Positions 45,786 through 58,523 of a stretch of DNA of 64,000 bases are shown here, in pieces. The translations under genes and the position numbers were made by a program. Below the pieces are notes generated by a model that worked only from the letters and a program-made list of their open reading frames with translations, was not told where the DNA came from and did not search any database. The stretch is from Lithodes maja (Eukaryota; Arthropoda; Malacostraca; Decapoda; Lithodidae): NCBI GenBank assembly GCA_037953745.1, contig JBAKBP010013149.1:1-64000 (forward strand). The letters are read 5' to 3'. The first letter of the stretch is position 1; each line of letters starts with the position of its first letter.

Positions 45786-45866
45786 GAAGATGAGAGAGCT
45801 ACATAGAGCTACATAGATACACAGACCACACAGACCTCAAGGTCCTTACTAGGCAGTCTGGCCTTA
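45786..45866. repeat. LINE-type 3' tail (CTACATAG units)
   Basis: GAGCTACATAGAGCTACATAGATACACAG followed by CCTCAAGGTCCTTACTAGGC. A related tail is at 37062-37112. It looks like the 3' end of a LINE with no coding part left. Confidence 0.45.
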
Positions 45867-46138
45867 CAAACTATATATGCACATATGCATATATACACAT
45901 ACACACATACACATACATACATATACATATACATATATATATACATACATATACACATACACATACATACACATATACATATGCATATACATACATATAC
46001 ACATACACATACATACATACATACACATATATACACCGGTACACACATATACACACATACATACATACACACATACATACATATATATACAGTATATATA
46101 TACATACTGTACAGTGCACACACATACATATATATACA
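45867..46138. repeat. (CA/TA)n complex microsatellite
   Basis: About 270 bp of mixed CATA, CACA and TATA repeats. Long ORFs in every frame here are low complexity. Confidence 0.95.
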
Positions 46139-46889
46139 TTTTTTTTTTTTTTTTTTTTTCATATCACCCCAGCCCTCTGCAGATAGAGGTCAAGCCTTCC
46201 CTTGAAAGCGTTTATTGTGTCGCTCTCCACCACTCTCGCTGGTAGTTTATTCCACTCTGTCGCCACACTGTAGGTGAAGAAACTCTTTGTGACATCTAGG
46301 TTTGCCTTTTTGGTTTTTAATTTCATTCCATTTCCGCGAGTTTGATTAGTATTGTTTAATGTGAATAGTGCATTTACATCGACTTTGTCGAAACCTTTTA
46401 GTATCTTAAAGCACTCAATAAGCTGACCCCTCAACCTCCTCTTTTTTAATGAGAACAGGTTCAATCGTTTAAGTCTTTCTTCATATGGTTTATTTCTTAA
46501 TGAGGGTATCATCTTCGTCGCTCTACGCTGTACTGACTCGAGTCTTACAATGTCCTTGATCAGATAAGGTGACCAGAACTGCACACCATATTCAAGGTGG
46601 GGCCTCACCATACTTTTGAACAGTGGCACTATTACGTTTTCATGTTTATATGTAAATTTTCGTTTAATAAAGCCCAATGCTATGTTTGCCTTATTTGCAG
46701 CTGCTATACATTGGTCGGAAGTTTTTAGGTTTTCAGATATTAGTACCCCTAGGTCTTTTACTACCGTTGCGGTTTTTATTTGTTTGCCATTCATTTCGTA
46801 TTTGTATTTCATATTTCTGCTACCAACCTGCAGCACCTGACATTTATCGACATTGAAGGGCATCTGCCATTTTTTCGACCACTCTGATA

Positions 46890-46929
<40 letters not shown>

Positions 46930-49900
46930 GATTGAGGGAGGCAAAAGGCATAACTGCCTATAGCGAGTGCCTCCCCCATAGTTGAAAGAGTGACAGGGCC
47001 AAAATCAAGGGACGTTCGAGCCAAAATGCCTGGACACACGGAGTTTGAAGCAATTTAAGTCATAGGAAGAGGGAAAGACTGATTCTGGGAGAGAGTTCCA
47101 GAGCTCAGCTGTTGAGTAGAAGAAAGTTTGAGAGTAACGTTTCACTCTTGGGTTGGAGAGTTGCACAGAGTAGGGGTGGGATTGAGTTGCAAGACGGGTA
47201 CCACGTGCCCTACGTAAAGGAGGTGGTATGCACTGGGATAGCTCTGAGGAACACTGATTATTATAGTAGCGATAGAATAGCGAGAGAGATGCAACATTGC
47301 GGCGGAGAGAGAGAGATTGCAGAGAGTTGGTGAGTGGACGGGAGTTAATGATACGAAAGCCCTTCCTTTCAACTTTGTCTAGGAGAGCGGTGTGAGAGGA
47401 ACCTCCCCACACATGTGAACAATACTCAATACAAGGGCGCACTATGCCCCTGTACAGAGCAAGAAGCTGTGCAGGGGAAAAGAACCCCCTAAGGCGGTTG
47501 AGCACACCCAGCTTCTGGGAGGCTGCCTTAGCAAGACTGGTAATATGGTCCTTCCAAATGAGAGCAGAAGAAAAAGAGACACCAAGAATATTGAGAGAAG
47601 ATGAAGGGTTGATTTTTGTATTGTTGAAGAATAAGGGATAGTCCGCTGGGAGATCCTGACGGGTAGATAGATGGAGAAATTGGGTTTTGGAAGCATTAAA
47701 GTTAACAAGGTTTTCTCTGCCCCAATTGGAAATTGTATTTAGATCAGAATTTAAGAGTTCTATGGCTTCATTACGTTTGTTGTTGAGAGATTGCTGGCTG
47801 GGGCGTTCTGAAAAACTAATGGAGTAGTGTAAGGTTGAGTCGTCTGCGTATGAATGGATGGGAATTAAGGTACAGTTAAGGAGATCATTTATAAAAATTA
47901 GAAAGAGAATAGGAGATAGGACAGAGCCCTGAGGAACACCGGAGTTTATAGGGTGAGGAAGTGAACAATGGCCGTCCACAACCGCGGCTATGGAACGGCC
48001 GGAAAGGAAATTAGAGACAAAGGCACAGATGGAGGGATAGAAACCGAAGGAGGGTAGTTTAGAAATTAAAGATTTATGCCAGACTCTATCGAAGGCTTTC
48101 GATATGTCTAGTGCAATAGAAAAAGTCTCACCGAAGTCCCGAAAGGAGGATGACCAAGAGTTAGTAAGATATGAAAGAAGATCACCAGTAGAGCGACCCT
48201 TAAGGAAGCCATACTGGCGATCTGAGAGCAGATTATGAGAAGAGAAATGCTTAAGAAATTTGGAAGCAAGAATAGTTTCAAAAACTTTAGAAAGACAAGA
48301 GATAAGAGCAATTGGACGATAGTTGGAGGGTTGAGAGCGGTCACCCTTCTTTGGGACAGGTTGAATGTGAGCAAACTTCCAGCATGAAGGGAAGACGTTA
48401 GAGGATAGACAGAGACGAAAGAGTTTGCCTAGGCAGGGAGTCAGCACGGAAGCACAGTTTTTGAGAACAACAGGAGGAACACCGTCCGGACCGTACGCCT
48501 TATTAGTGTTAAGCCCAGAGAGGGTAAAAAGTACATCTTTAGAAGAGATTAGGATATTAGGCATAAGTAAGAGAGAGGAGGGCGGAGAGGGAGGAATAGC
48601 ACCGGAATCATCCAAGGTGGAGTTTCTAGCAAAAGTTTGAGCGAAGAGTTTAGCTTTGTCAGAGGAAGAAGTGATGGTTGAGCCATCAGAGTGGGAAAGG
48701 GGAGGGAAAGACGAGGAAGAGAAATTGTTGGAGAGGTTTTTGGCTAGATGCCAGAAAGCTTGGGAAGAGCTAGAGTTGGATAGTTCAGTGCATTTATTAT
48801 TGATGAAAGAGTGTTTGGCAAGTCGAAGAACAGATTTGGCTTGATTCCGGGCAGAAACATATGAAGAATGAGAGTCTTGAGTTTTAAGGCGTCGGTACCG
48901 TTTGAATGCTTCCTCCTTATTGCGGACAGCAGTAGAACAGGCGTGAGTAAACCAAGATTTTTTAGCATTAATCTGAGAGAAAGAGAATGGAATGTATGCT
49001 TCCATGCCCGATAGGATTACCTCGGTAATGCGTTCAGCACTCTCCGAGGGTCCTCGGCCATGGAAGCAGAAATCATTCCATGGGAAATCAAAGAAGTACT
49101 GCCGAAGAGCCTCCCAGTCGGCAGCGCCAAAGTGCCACAAGCGCCGCCGGCTAGGAGGATCGGGTGGCTGTACTGGAGAGATAGGACAGGTGACAGAGAT
49201 AAGTTTATGGTCGGAGGAGCCCAAAGGAGAGAAAAGATCGACAGTATAAGAAGAAGGGTTAGAAGTTAGAAACAGGTCAAGAATGTTGGGCCGATCTCCG
49301 ATGCGATCCGGGATACGGGTGGGTTGCTGAACTAACTGCTCTAGGTCATGATTAGTTTAAATCAGATTGCAACGCATTTCTATCATCTTCGTTCAGGACT
49401 GTATTTCCTATTTTTGTATCGTCGGCGAATTTGGAAATGGTGTTGTTTACCCCTACATCGATATCGTTAATGTAAATGAGAAACAGGACCGGTCCAAGGA
49501 CTGAACCCTGTGGAACTCCAGTAGTGACAGGCTCCCACTCCGATTCCACTCCATTTATCACCACTCTCTGTCTTCTGTCTGTAAGCCAATTTTTTATCCA
49601 AGAATGAATTTCACCTTTGATACCTATCCTCTCCAGTTTAGCCAATAGTTTTCGGTGAGGCACCTTGTCGAAAGCTTTTTGAAAGTCCAAGAAGATTATA
49701 TCTAGTGATTTCGTCATGTCGTTATATGTGAATAGTTTGTTATAAAATTCAATCAAATTTGTTAGGCATGACTTATTTGATCTAAAGCCGTGTTGACTAT
49801 TTTTGATTAGGTTGTTTGATTCGAGGTAATCTACTATCTTATCTCTAATGATTTTTTCCATGATTTTTCCTACAACTGAAGTTAGGCTAATTGGTCTGTA

Positions 49901-51500
49901 ATTACTCGCTTTGGCCTTGCTACCCTTCTTGTATATCGGCGTAATGTTCGCATCTTTCCAATCACTCGGTACAATCCCCTGTAGTAGTGATAAGTTAAAT
50001 AGTTGTGTCAGGGGTTTTGCTATTTCGTCCTTGACATTCTTAATTATTTTCGGGTGGAGCATGTCGGGTCCCGGGGTCTTATTTACATTTAAATTACTCA
50101 ATTTGCTTTGTACTTCGGTAACACTGATGGTGAAATCTCCTATCACATGAGTTGAGGTGTTATTTTCAAGGGTATGATCGATAATTTCTTTTGTGAAAAC
50201 TGAGCCAAAATATTTGTTGAGCAGATTTGCCGTGTTTGTGTCACCTGTTATTGTCTGGCCATCTTCTATTAGCGGTCCGATTCCGCTTTTGATCTGTTTA
50301 TTTTTGTTTACGTAACTGTAGAATTTTTTGGGGTTTGTGGCACTTTCTCTGGCAATAGTCATTTCGTAATTTTGTTTGTTCGCCCTAATTATTTGTTTTC
50401 ACTTCCCTTCTACTATTTTTGTACAAGTTTTTAATTACTTCAGTGTTTGTGTTATTTTTTACAAGTTTGTGGAGTTGATTCCTTTTCCTTATTGCCTTGC
50501 CAATGTCTCTACTGTACCAAGGGGGCATACTTGATTTCGTATTACGTTTTGGTTTCATGGGTACAAATTGTTTATGCGCTTCTGTAATTGTAGACTTAAA
50601 ATGTCCCCATAGTTCATTTACTTCGTTTATATTTACGAGGTTTGAGTGTATGTTTGATAGCGATTCCTTAAGTCCGTCATAATTTGCGTTTTTGAAGTCC
50701 GAAACCATTCCTGTTGTTTTTACTGAGGAATATTTGCTTATAACGTTGATTCTTAAGATTTTATGATCGGACGTTGCCAGATGTTCACCTACTGTACATC
50801 CAGGTTTGATATTAAATTTTCTTGGGTAGTGATTACGAGGTCTAATATATTCCTGTCTCGCGTCGGCTGTTTTACGTGTTGAGTCAAAAAATTGTCCTGG
50901 ATGAAGCTTGTCATTAGGCGTGACTCAGCATTTTTTCCGGTCAGGGTATTCCAGTCAATTAGGGGGAGGTTATAGTCACCTAGTAAAACTGTTTCGTCGG
51001 AATTAAGGGTTTTCTCTAGTATTTCATAAAAAATTGTATCATCGGCAACAGTTAGTCTCGGTGGTCGGTACGCTGTAGTGATATTTAAGTTCATGTTTTT
51101 TGTATTTATTTTGACGCACACTATTCTGCATTACTTTCGGGGAGAGTCACCTCGACTGGGTTTAAGTAGGTTGCAACGTACATTGCAACCCCCCCTCTTG
51201 TTTTCCATTGTTACGGTCTTTATGAAAAAATTTATATGGCTCTATGTGATATTCATGAAGTAGATCTTTATTTTTAAGGTTCAGATGTGTTTCCGTTATA
51301 CAAATAACGTCAACTTTCTCATTTAATAACAGACATTTGAGTTCGTCTATTTTGTTTCTTATTGAGCAGGCATTTATGGATATTATTTTTATATCATTTC
51401 TCTCAGCATGCGCTGGATTTGTTTTTCTTATTGGTGAGGATGGGTTTGGGGTTGTGACTTGAAGCCGCGGCGGGTTGTCAAATTCATTCAGTTGGTTGGG
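46139..51500 (-). pseudogene. Decayed LINE family D (endonuclease + reverse transcriptase), split by a second LINE
   Basis: Minus-strand order: endonuclease start near 51400 (SINACSIRNKIDELK, ITETHLN), endonuclease middle 51121-50789 (TAYRPP, LLGDYNLPLIDW), endonuclease-RT linker 50780-50385, reverse transcriptase 50380-49355 (NYRPISLTSVVGKIMEK, LDFQKAFDKVPH, TTGVPQGSVLGP, FADD) and C-terminus 46890-46159 (RPHLEYGVQFWSPY, WNKLP). Frameshifts lie near 50380 and near 50785. The reading frame across the inserted LINE would join exactly. The 3' poly(A) is the T run 46139-46159. From 51400 to about 51500 a low-complexity coding-like stretch continues. CR1/Jockey-like by motif style. Not functional. 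Confidence 0.85.
46892..49354 (-). mobile_element. LINE family A copy inserted in family D LINE
   Basis: The minus strand is open from the 5' break at 49353 to the stop at 47005, 782 codons. It starts within the endonuclease C-terminus (GDRPNILDLF, GSSDHKL), then the linker, the reverse transcriptase (NYRPIALIS, FSIALDISKAFDRV, SGVPQGSVLSP, YADD) and the C-terminus. The poly(A) tail is the T run 46892-46925. The same family is at 14718-16219. The frame is uninterrupted, which suggests a young copy, but the 5' end is lost. No target duplication is evident. Confidence 0.88.
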
Positions 51501-51672
51501 TTGGGCTTGGATGGGGTTGGGTGGAGTTGTTTAGTTTGTTTTGTGGTTCAGGTAGGTAAGTTTTCGCAACTTGTGGGCCATTGGGGTTGACGGTTTCGTT
51601 TAAATGGTTGTGATAGACTTGGAAGGGTTGGGCGTGGTTATTTATTTCTCTTAACTGTGCGGGTGGAGTTTG

Positions 51673-51708
<36 letters not shown>

Positions 51709-52379
51709 TGTGAGTGTGTGTGTGAGAGAGAGAGAGAGAGAGAATGTGTTTTTGTGTGAGTGAGAGTGAGAATGTGTGTGTCATTTCAAATTCAAAATAC
51801 AGGATAGAAAGAGAAGTTTGGAATGGATATATATATATATGTGTGTGTGTGTGTGTATGTGTGTGTGTGTGAATCAAGAGAAAGAGAGACACAGGCAGAG
51901 AGAGGGAGATTACTAATGCAAACGTATATTGTACAAGTAAAAGGTTACGCTTCCATTCCTGTTTAATGATTCAAGAACATACAAACATTCGCAAGAGCAG
52001 TTGGAAGCTAAACAAAATAATTCAAGACATAAACAACATATATATAAATAAATACAGAGCATCAGCTCCTCCTAAAGGTTATATTCTTCGGACCCCTTTT
52101 AAGACGTTTGCCCCATTAGTTTGGTTGTTTTAAGACTGTTCGCACTATTTCTTTCTCAATAGTTTCGTGCCATTAAGGTGTCGATGTTTTCTTGTCGAAG
52201 GGGGCAAAGGCCTTCGGCCAAAAAATGTTTGCTATCGAAAAATGCAAATATTAATTTAGTAGGGGGGTCTCGGTGATATTTGTTAAGCTTGATGGAGATC
52301 TAAGAAGGAAACAGAATAGCAGAGAAAAAAAAATCTATCTATAAATCAATCTATCTGTCTATCTATCTATATATATATG

Positions 52380-52447
<68 letters not shown>

Positions 52448-52451
52448 TACA

Positions 52452-52496
<45 letters not shown>

Positions 52497-53570
52497 CGGT
52501 ATATATATATAATATATATTTATATATATTCATAATTACAAAAGATAACAAAAAACTCCCCTTATATCAGCTGAAGAATACAGAAAAAAAGCAACGAACA
52601 TTTGTGAGTTCGAGACGCAGTTAATATGTACCAGGGAGGAAGTTGTGAAGGGGTGCATAGATGAGGAGGAGGAGGAGGAATAGCGATAGGTGGAGGAAGA
52701 GGAGGAGGAGGAGGGGGTGGAAGAAGAATAGGGGGGAGAAGGAGGAGGAGGAGGAGGAGGAAGAGGTGGAAGAAGATGGAGGGCGGTGGAAGCAAATGAG
52801 GAGGAGAAATATGTGGAGAAAGAGGGGGATGGAGGAAGAATAGGGAGAGAAGGAAGGAGGGAGGGAGGGAAAAAGGAGGAGGAGGAGAAAGGAAGAAGAA
52901 GAAGAATAGCAACAGGCCTAGGGGAAGAAAGAGGTGGAGGAAAAACCTGAGAGGATGTAAGGTAACAAGCAATTTTAAGACCTTTCGTGCCATTTAGGTG
53001 TCGAGTCTTTCCTGGCGAGCGATAGCTAGACTTCGGCCGGGACATTTTCTACCGAAAAATGTACACATTTATCTGGAAAGGGGGTATAGGGGGTGTAATC
53101 TTAAGCTTGATGAAGGTCTACGGAAGAAACTAAAACCTCCCGATTCGATTCAGTTCGGGATAGCTTCCAAACATGAAGGTCACGATGTATGTCCAAGAAT
53201 GTACAGTGCTAAGTGTATTTATGTTATTATAGAGTAATACAGTTGACAAGGGACTGGAGTTCTCGAGAAGGGTCTCAAGTCCTGACGCTATTCTTGATTT
53301 ACAGTGTGCTGGCTTTTAATCCAGAATGGTTGATGACCTCTGAAGTCCTATATTATTACAAACTAATTATATAGAGTAATGATAAACACAATATACAGAC
53401 TGACCTACACCCCCTAGTTTGTCATTGTATTTATGTTATTATGAAGTAATTAAGTAGAGTAATGGCAACCAAGATAATTATACAGTCTTAACCTACCCAC
53501 TAGTTTGTTAATTCGTCTTTGTTTATAAACTATTATAGAGTAAAAAAGTAATACAAAGAAGTTCTAGTAA
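51500..53570. other. Intergenic with family T fragments and low-complexity tracts
   Basis: GA/GT tracts (51676-51760, 51826-51872), TA tracts (52373-52515), and GGA-rich DNA (52660-52905). Partial family T copies lie at about 52075-52320 and 52972-53150. From 53210 a loose about 100-bp repeat (GTATTTATGTTATTAT, AGAGTAATG) leads into the satellite. Confidence 0.55.
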
Positions 53571-55925
53571 TATAACCTACCCACTAGTAATATAACTAGT
53601 AATATAACCTACCCACTAGTAATATAACTAGTAATATAACCTACCCACTAGTAATATAACTAGTAATATAACCTACCCACTAGTAATATAACTAGTAATA
53701 TAACCTACCCACTAGTAATATAACTAGTAATATAACCTACCCACTAGTAATATAACTAGTAATATAACCTACCCATTAGTAATATAACTAGTAATATAAC
53801 CTACCCACTAGTAATATAACTAGTAATATAACCTACCCACTAGTAATATAACTAGTAATATAACCTACCCACTAGTAATATAACTAGTAATATAACCTAC
53901 CCACTAGTAATATAACTAGTAATATAACCTACCCACTAGTAATATAACTAGTAATATAACCTACCCACTAGTAATATAACTAGTAATATAACCTACCCAC
54001 TAGTAATATAACTAGTAATATAACCTACCCACTAGTAATATAACTAGTAATATAACCTACCCACTAGTAATATAACTAGTAATATAACCTACCCACTAGT
54101 AATATAACTAGTAATATAACCTACCCACTAGTAATATAACTAGTAATATAACCTACCCACTAGTAATATAACTAGTAATATAACCTACCCACTAGTAATA
54201 TAACTAGTAATATAACCTACCCACTAGTAATATAACTAGTAATATAACCTACCCACTAGTAATATAACTAGTAATATAACCTACCCACTAGTAATATAAC
54301 TAGTAATATAACCTACCCACTAGTAATATAACTAGTAATATAACCTACCCACTAGTAATATAACTAGTAATATAACCTACCCACTAGTAATATAACTAGT
54401 AATATAACCTACCCACTAGTAATATAACTAGTAATATAACCTACCCACTAGTAATATAACTAGTAATATAACCTACCCACTAGTAATATAACTAGTAATA
54501 TAACCTACCCACTAGTAATATAACTAGTAATATAACCTACCCACTAGTAATATAACTAGTAATATAACCTACCCACTAGTAATATAACTAGTAATATAAC
54601 CTACCCACTAGTAATATAACTAGTAATATAACCTACCCACTAGTAATATAACTAGTAATATAACCTACCCACTAGTAATATAACTAGTAATATAACCTAC
54701 CCACTAGTAATATAACTAGTAATATAACCTACCCACTAGTAATATAACTAGTAATATAACCTACCCACTAGTAATATAACTAGTAATATAACCTACCCAC
54801 TAGTAATATAACCTACCCACTAGTAATATAACTAGTAATATAACCTACCCACTAGTAATATAACCTACCCACTAGTAATATAACTAGTAATATAACCTAC
54901 CCACTAGTAATATAACTAGTAATATAACCTACCCACTAGTAATATAACTAGTAATATAACCTACCCACTAGTAATATAACTAGTAATATAACCTACCCAC
55001 TAGTAATATAACTAGTAATATAACCTACCCACTAGTAATATAACTAGTGATATAACCTACCCACTAGTAATATAACCTACCCACTAGTAATATAACTAGT
55101 AATATAACCTACCCACTAGTAATATAACTAGTAATATAACCTACCCCCTAGTAATATAACCTACCCACTAGTAATATAACTAGTAATATAACCTACCCAC
55201 TAGTAATATAACTAGTAATATAACCTACCCACTAGTAATATAACTAGTAATATAACCTACCCACTAGTAATATAACTAGTAATATAACCTACCCACTAGT
55301 AATATAACTAGTAATATAACCTACCCACTAGTAATATAACTAGTGATATAACCTACCCACTAGTAATATAACTAGTAATATAACCTACCCACTAGTAATA
55401 TAACTAGTAATATAACCTACCCACTAGTAATATAACTAGTAATATAACCTACCCACTAGTAATATAACTAGTAATATAACCTACCCACTAGTAATATAAC
55501 TAGTAATATAACCTACCCACTAGTAATATAACTAGTAATATAACCTACCCACTAGTAATATAACTAGTAATATAACCTACCCACTAGTAATATAACCTAC
55601 CCACTAGTAATATAACTAGTAATATAACCTACCCACTAGTAATATAACTAGTAATATAACCTACCCACTAGTAATATAACTAGTAATATAACCTACCCAC
55701 TAGTAATATAACTAGTAATATAACCTACCCACTAGTAATATAACTAGTAATATAACCTACCCACTAGTAATATAACTAGTAATATAACCTACCCACTAGT
55801 AATATAACTAGTGATATAACCTACCCACTAGTAATATAACCTACCCACTAGTAATATAACCTACCCACTAGTAATATAACCTACCCACTAGTAATATAAC
55901 TAGTAATATAACCTACCCACTAGTT
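53570..55925. repeat. 32-bp satellite array, about 2.35 kb
   Basis: The main unit, read as CTACCCACTAGTAATATAAC plus TAGTAATATAAC, is 32 bp. In several places (for example 54800, 55070, 55145, 55590, 55830-55880) a 20-bp unit occurs without the second part. Copies are nearly identical, with rare changes such as TAGTGATATA and CTACCCCCTAGT. ACTAGT, a palindrome, appears in each unit. The same flank (CTACCCACTAGTTTGTT) borders both ends. Confidence 0.97.
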
Positions 55926-56040
55926 TGTTTAATTTGTCATTGTATTTATGTTAATATAGAGTAATTAAGTAGAGCAATGACAAACACAATATACAGACTG
56001 CACCTATACCCACTATAGTCTGTTTGTTTTCAGCTGAGGG
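55926..56040. repeat. Right flank unit of the satellite
   Basis: TTTGTCATTGTATTTATGTTA with AGAGTAATTAAGTAGAG matches the flank left of the array at 53417-53510, and again near 56555. Confidence 0.6.
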
Positions 56041-56377
56041 TTAAGGGGAGGTTTTTAGTTATTTCCTTAGACCTCCATCAAGCTTAAATTTACACCCTCT
56101 AGTACCCCTTTCAAGATAAATGTGTACATTTTTCGGTAGAAAAAATGTCCCGGCCGAAGGCTGGTTCCTCTTAAATTACAGGCTCGCTATCGCTTGCCAG
56201 GAAAAAATGGTCACCTAAGTGGCACGAAAAGTCTTAAAATTGACATAAATGGGGTGAAAGGTCTTAAAATCGCCAAACTAATGGGGCGAACGTCTTATAA
56301 TATCAAAATCAATGGGGCTAAACATGAGGGAGAATGGGTTCCAAAAAAATATCCCTCAAGTGGAAATCTGCCCTTAA
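56041..56377 (-). mobile_element. TTAA-flanked small element, family T (reverse copy)
   Basis: TTAAGGGGAGG to CTGCCCTTAA. Reverse-order landmarks: GACCTCCATCAAGCTTAAA, TGTACATTTTTCGG, CCCGGCCGAAGG, GCTCGCTATCGCTTGCCAGG, GGTCTTAAAATCGCC. 56378-56857 after it is unassigned AT-rich DNA. Confidence 0.75.
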
Positions 56378-56857
56378 TTGCCATGTCCTCATCATAATTA
56401 CTCGACTGTTACGGGGATTTTGTACCGAAATACATTGACAGTAATTAATGCTTGGTATTTATGGGGCGCACTGACAGAGTAGTTTCATATATTTCCATTA
56501 AGTCTAGAGATATCAGTTGTTCAATTTACCATCAGCTGGACACAACATATACTATAGTTTTTCATTGTATTTATGCTGTTATAATAATAGAGTAATAGCA
56601 ATCGAGGTATACAGCGTTAACTTACCAACTATTTTGTTCATTTCTGGGGTTTTTTGCGTTTCTCACTTGTATATAATTATGTAAATAGCTTCACTACCAT
56701 AAATAAAATAATCCTTGGGCCAGTTGGAAATCTGACCGACTGCACACATTAATCAAGGCTCCACATCTGATCGTAGTTTTGCTATTAAATTATAAAAACA
56801 CAATTTACTCATTACACGGCCTGACTAGAACCTTCATAATTACGCATTAAATCACTG

Positions 56858-57240
56858 TTAAAGGGGTCACAGGCTTTTTTTCTCTTTCTCTCCTTTTCTC
56901 TCTTTCTCTGGCTTGTATCCATTTGGCCCCATTCAGCCAACTGTTTTAAGATGTTTATCCCCATACAGGCGTCCATATCTTCCTGGCGAGCGATAGCGAG
57001 CCAGCATTGTATGGAGAAATCCGGCTTCGCCGGAGAAATTTTTCTATCGAAAAATGTACAAATTTAGCTTACTGTCAAAACACAAATTTATAATTGCTGG
57101 CTCGCTATCACTCGCCAGAAAAAATATTGACACCTGGATGGGGTTAAAAGTCTTAAAACAGTAGGCTGAATGGGACCGAATGGATACAAGCCAAAGAGAG
57201 AGGGAGAGAAAGAGAACAAAAGCGAGGTGGGCTCCCTTAA
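56858..57240. mobile_element. TTAA fold-back element, family F (copy 1)
   Basis: TTAAAGGGGTCACAGGC at the left, GAGGTGGGCTCCCTTAA at the right. The two halves are near reverse complements, each with a CTTGTATCCATT block, a CCTGGCGAGCGATAGCGAGCC block (one reversed), and a TCCGGCTTCGCCGGA hairpin plus TGTACAAATTTA near the centre. It shares these with family T. Confidence 0.75.
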
Positions 57241-57599
57241 TGCAATTACATATATATTCATAATTGTATCGTGATTGCCGCTATTCAAATTAAGGAGGAG
57301 GGCGGGCAGGGGGGGGGGGGGGAAATGAGGGGGGGAGTGGGGGGGGGGGTCAGCAAATCTAAAGACAAGGTCAGACTAGACATCAGAATAATCAGAATAA
57401 TTCTTTTCATTATAGTGTGGCAAGTTATTAGACGATTTGATTCAGATTAGGAAGGACCTCTAACCCAAAAAAAATAAGGGATTGAAACTATCACAACTAA
57501 CCCAATGATATAACTACCGCAGATCCTCCCTAAGCTGCATAATATCGTCTGCATACAGCTAGATTACAATATAACACACGTCGCCGGTACAGAAAGAGG
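57241..57599. mobile_element. G-rich spacer and family C copy ending at a shared TTAA
   Basis: G runs at about 57308-57350, then family C landmarks from about 57395 (ATTAGACGATTTGATTCAG, GGAAGGACCTC) to ACGTCGCCGGTACAGAAAGAGG. Its end TTAA (57600-57603) is the start of the next fold-back element. Confidence 0.6.
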
Positions 57600-57992
57600 T
57601 TAAGGGGGGTCACCGGTTGTTTTTGTTATCTCTCTCTCCCTTTCTCGCCCAAGGCTTGTATCCATTCGGCCCCATTCAGCCCCATTCAGCCAACTGTTTT
57701 AAGACGTTTATCCACATCCAGGTGTCGTTTTCTTCCTGGCGAGCGATAGCGAGCCAGCATTGTATGGAGTAATCCGGCTTCGCCGTAGACATTTTTCTTT
57801 CGAAAAATGTACAAATTTAACTTGCTGTCAAAACAAAAATATATATATGCTGGCTCGCTACCGCTCGCCAGGAAAGTATTGACAGTTGGATGGGGATAAA
57901 CGTCTTAAAACAGTAGGCTGAATGTGGCCAAATGGATACCAGCCAAAGAGAGAGGGAGAGATAGAGAACAAAAGCGAGGTGGGCTCCCTTAA
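57600..57992. mobile_element. TTAA fold-back element, family F (copy 2)
   Basis: TTAAGGGGGGTCACCGG to GAGGTGGGCTCCCTTAA, same layout and orientation as 56858-57240. Confidence 0.75.
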
Positions 57993-58073
57993 TGATGTAA
58001 GAAGCATGCATATAAAAAAAAAAAAAAATACGTTCCTCCCAAGGCAAGAAGAAGAAGAAAGGATTTTGCTACT

Positions 58074-58204
58074 TTAAGGGAGCCCACCTCGCTTTTTTCT
58101 CTTTCTCTCCCTCTCTCTTTGGCTTGTATCCATTCAGCCTACTGTTTTAAGACGTTTACCCCAATCCAGGTGTCAATATTTTCCTGGCGAGCGGTAGCGA
58201 GCCA

Positions 58205-58254
<50 letters not shown>

Positions 58255-58482
58255 TTGTTTTAACAGAAAGCTAAATTTGTAAATTTTTCGATAGGTAAAT
58301 TTCTCCGGCGAAGCCGGATTTCTCCATGCAATGCTGGCTCGCTATCGCTCGCCAGGAAGTAATCGACACCTGGATAGGGATAAACGTCTCAGAACAGTTG
58401 GCTGAATAGGGCCGAATGGATACAAGCCAGGAAAAGATAGAAAAGGAGAGAAATATAAAACAAAAACGGTGACCCCCCTTAA
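58074..58482. mobile_element. TTAA fold-back element, family F (copy 3, opposite orientation)
   Basis: TTAAGGGAGCCCACCTC to GGTGACCCCCCTTAA. Compared with the two previous copies it is inverted, and a TA run (58207-58250) has grown near its centre. Confidence 0.75.
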
Positions 58483-58523
58483 AATCAGCTCGGAAGGTGC
58501 AGAACAAAAATAAAATAAAAACG

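Noticed and set aside
45809..46245. Several long ORFs rich in Tyr, Ile, His, Cys and Val
   Set aside because: Low-complexity translation of the CA/TA microsatellite, open in many frames on both strands.
52536..53045. Ser/Pro/Leu-rich ORFs of 143-169 aa on the minus strand
   Set aside because: Opposite strand of GGA-rich low-complexity DNA; no domain and frames overlap. The same applies to 59951-60567.
53570..55925. CRISPR-like appearance of a regular repeat array
   Set aside because: There are no unique spacers; the unit is repeated head to tail. The same holds for 58524-59540. The context is eukaryotic.
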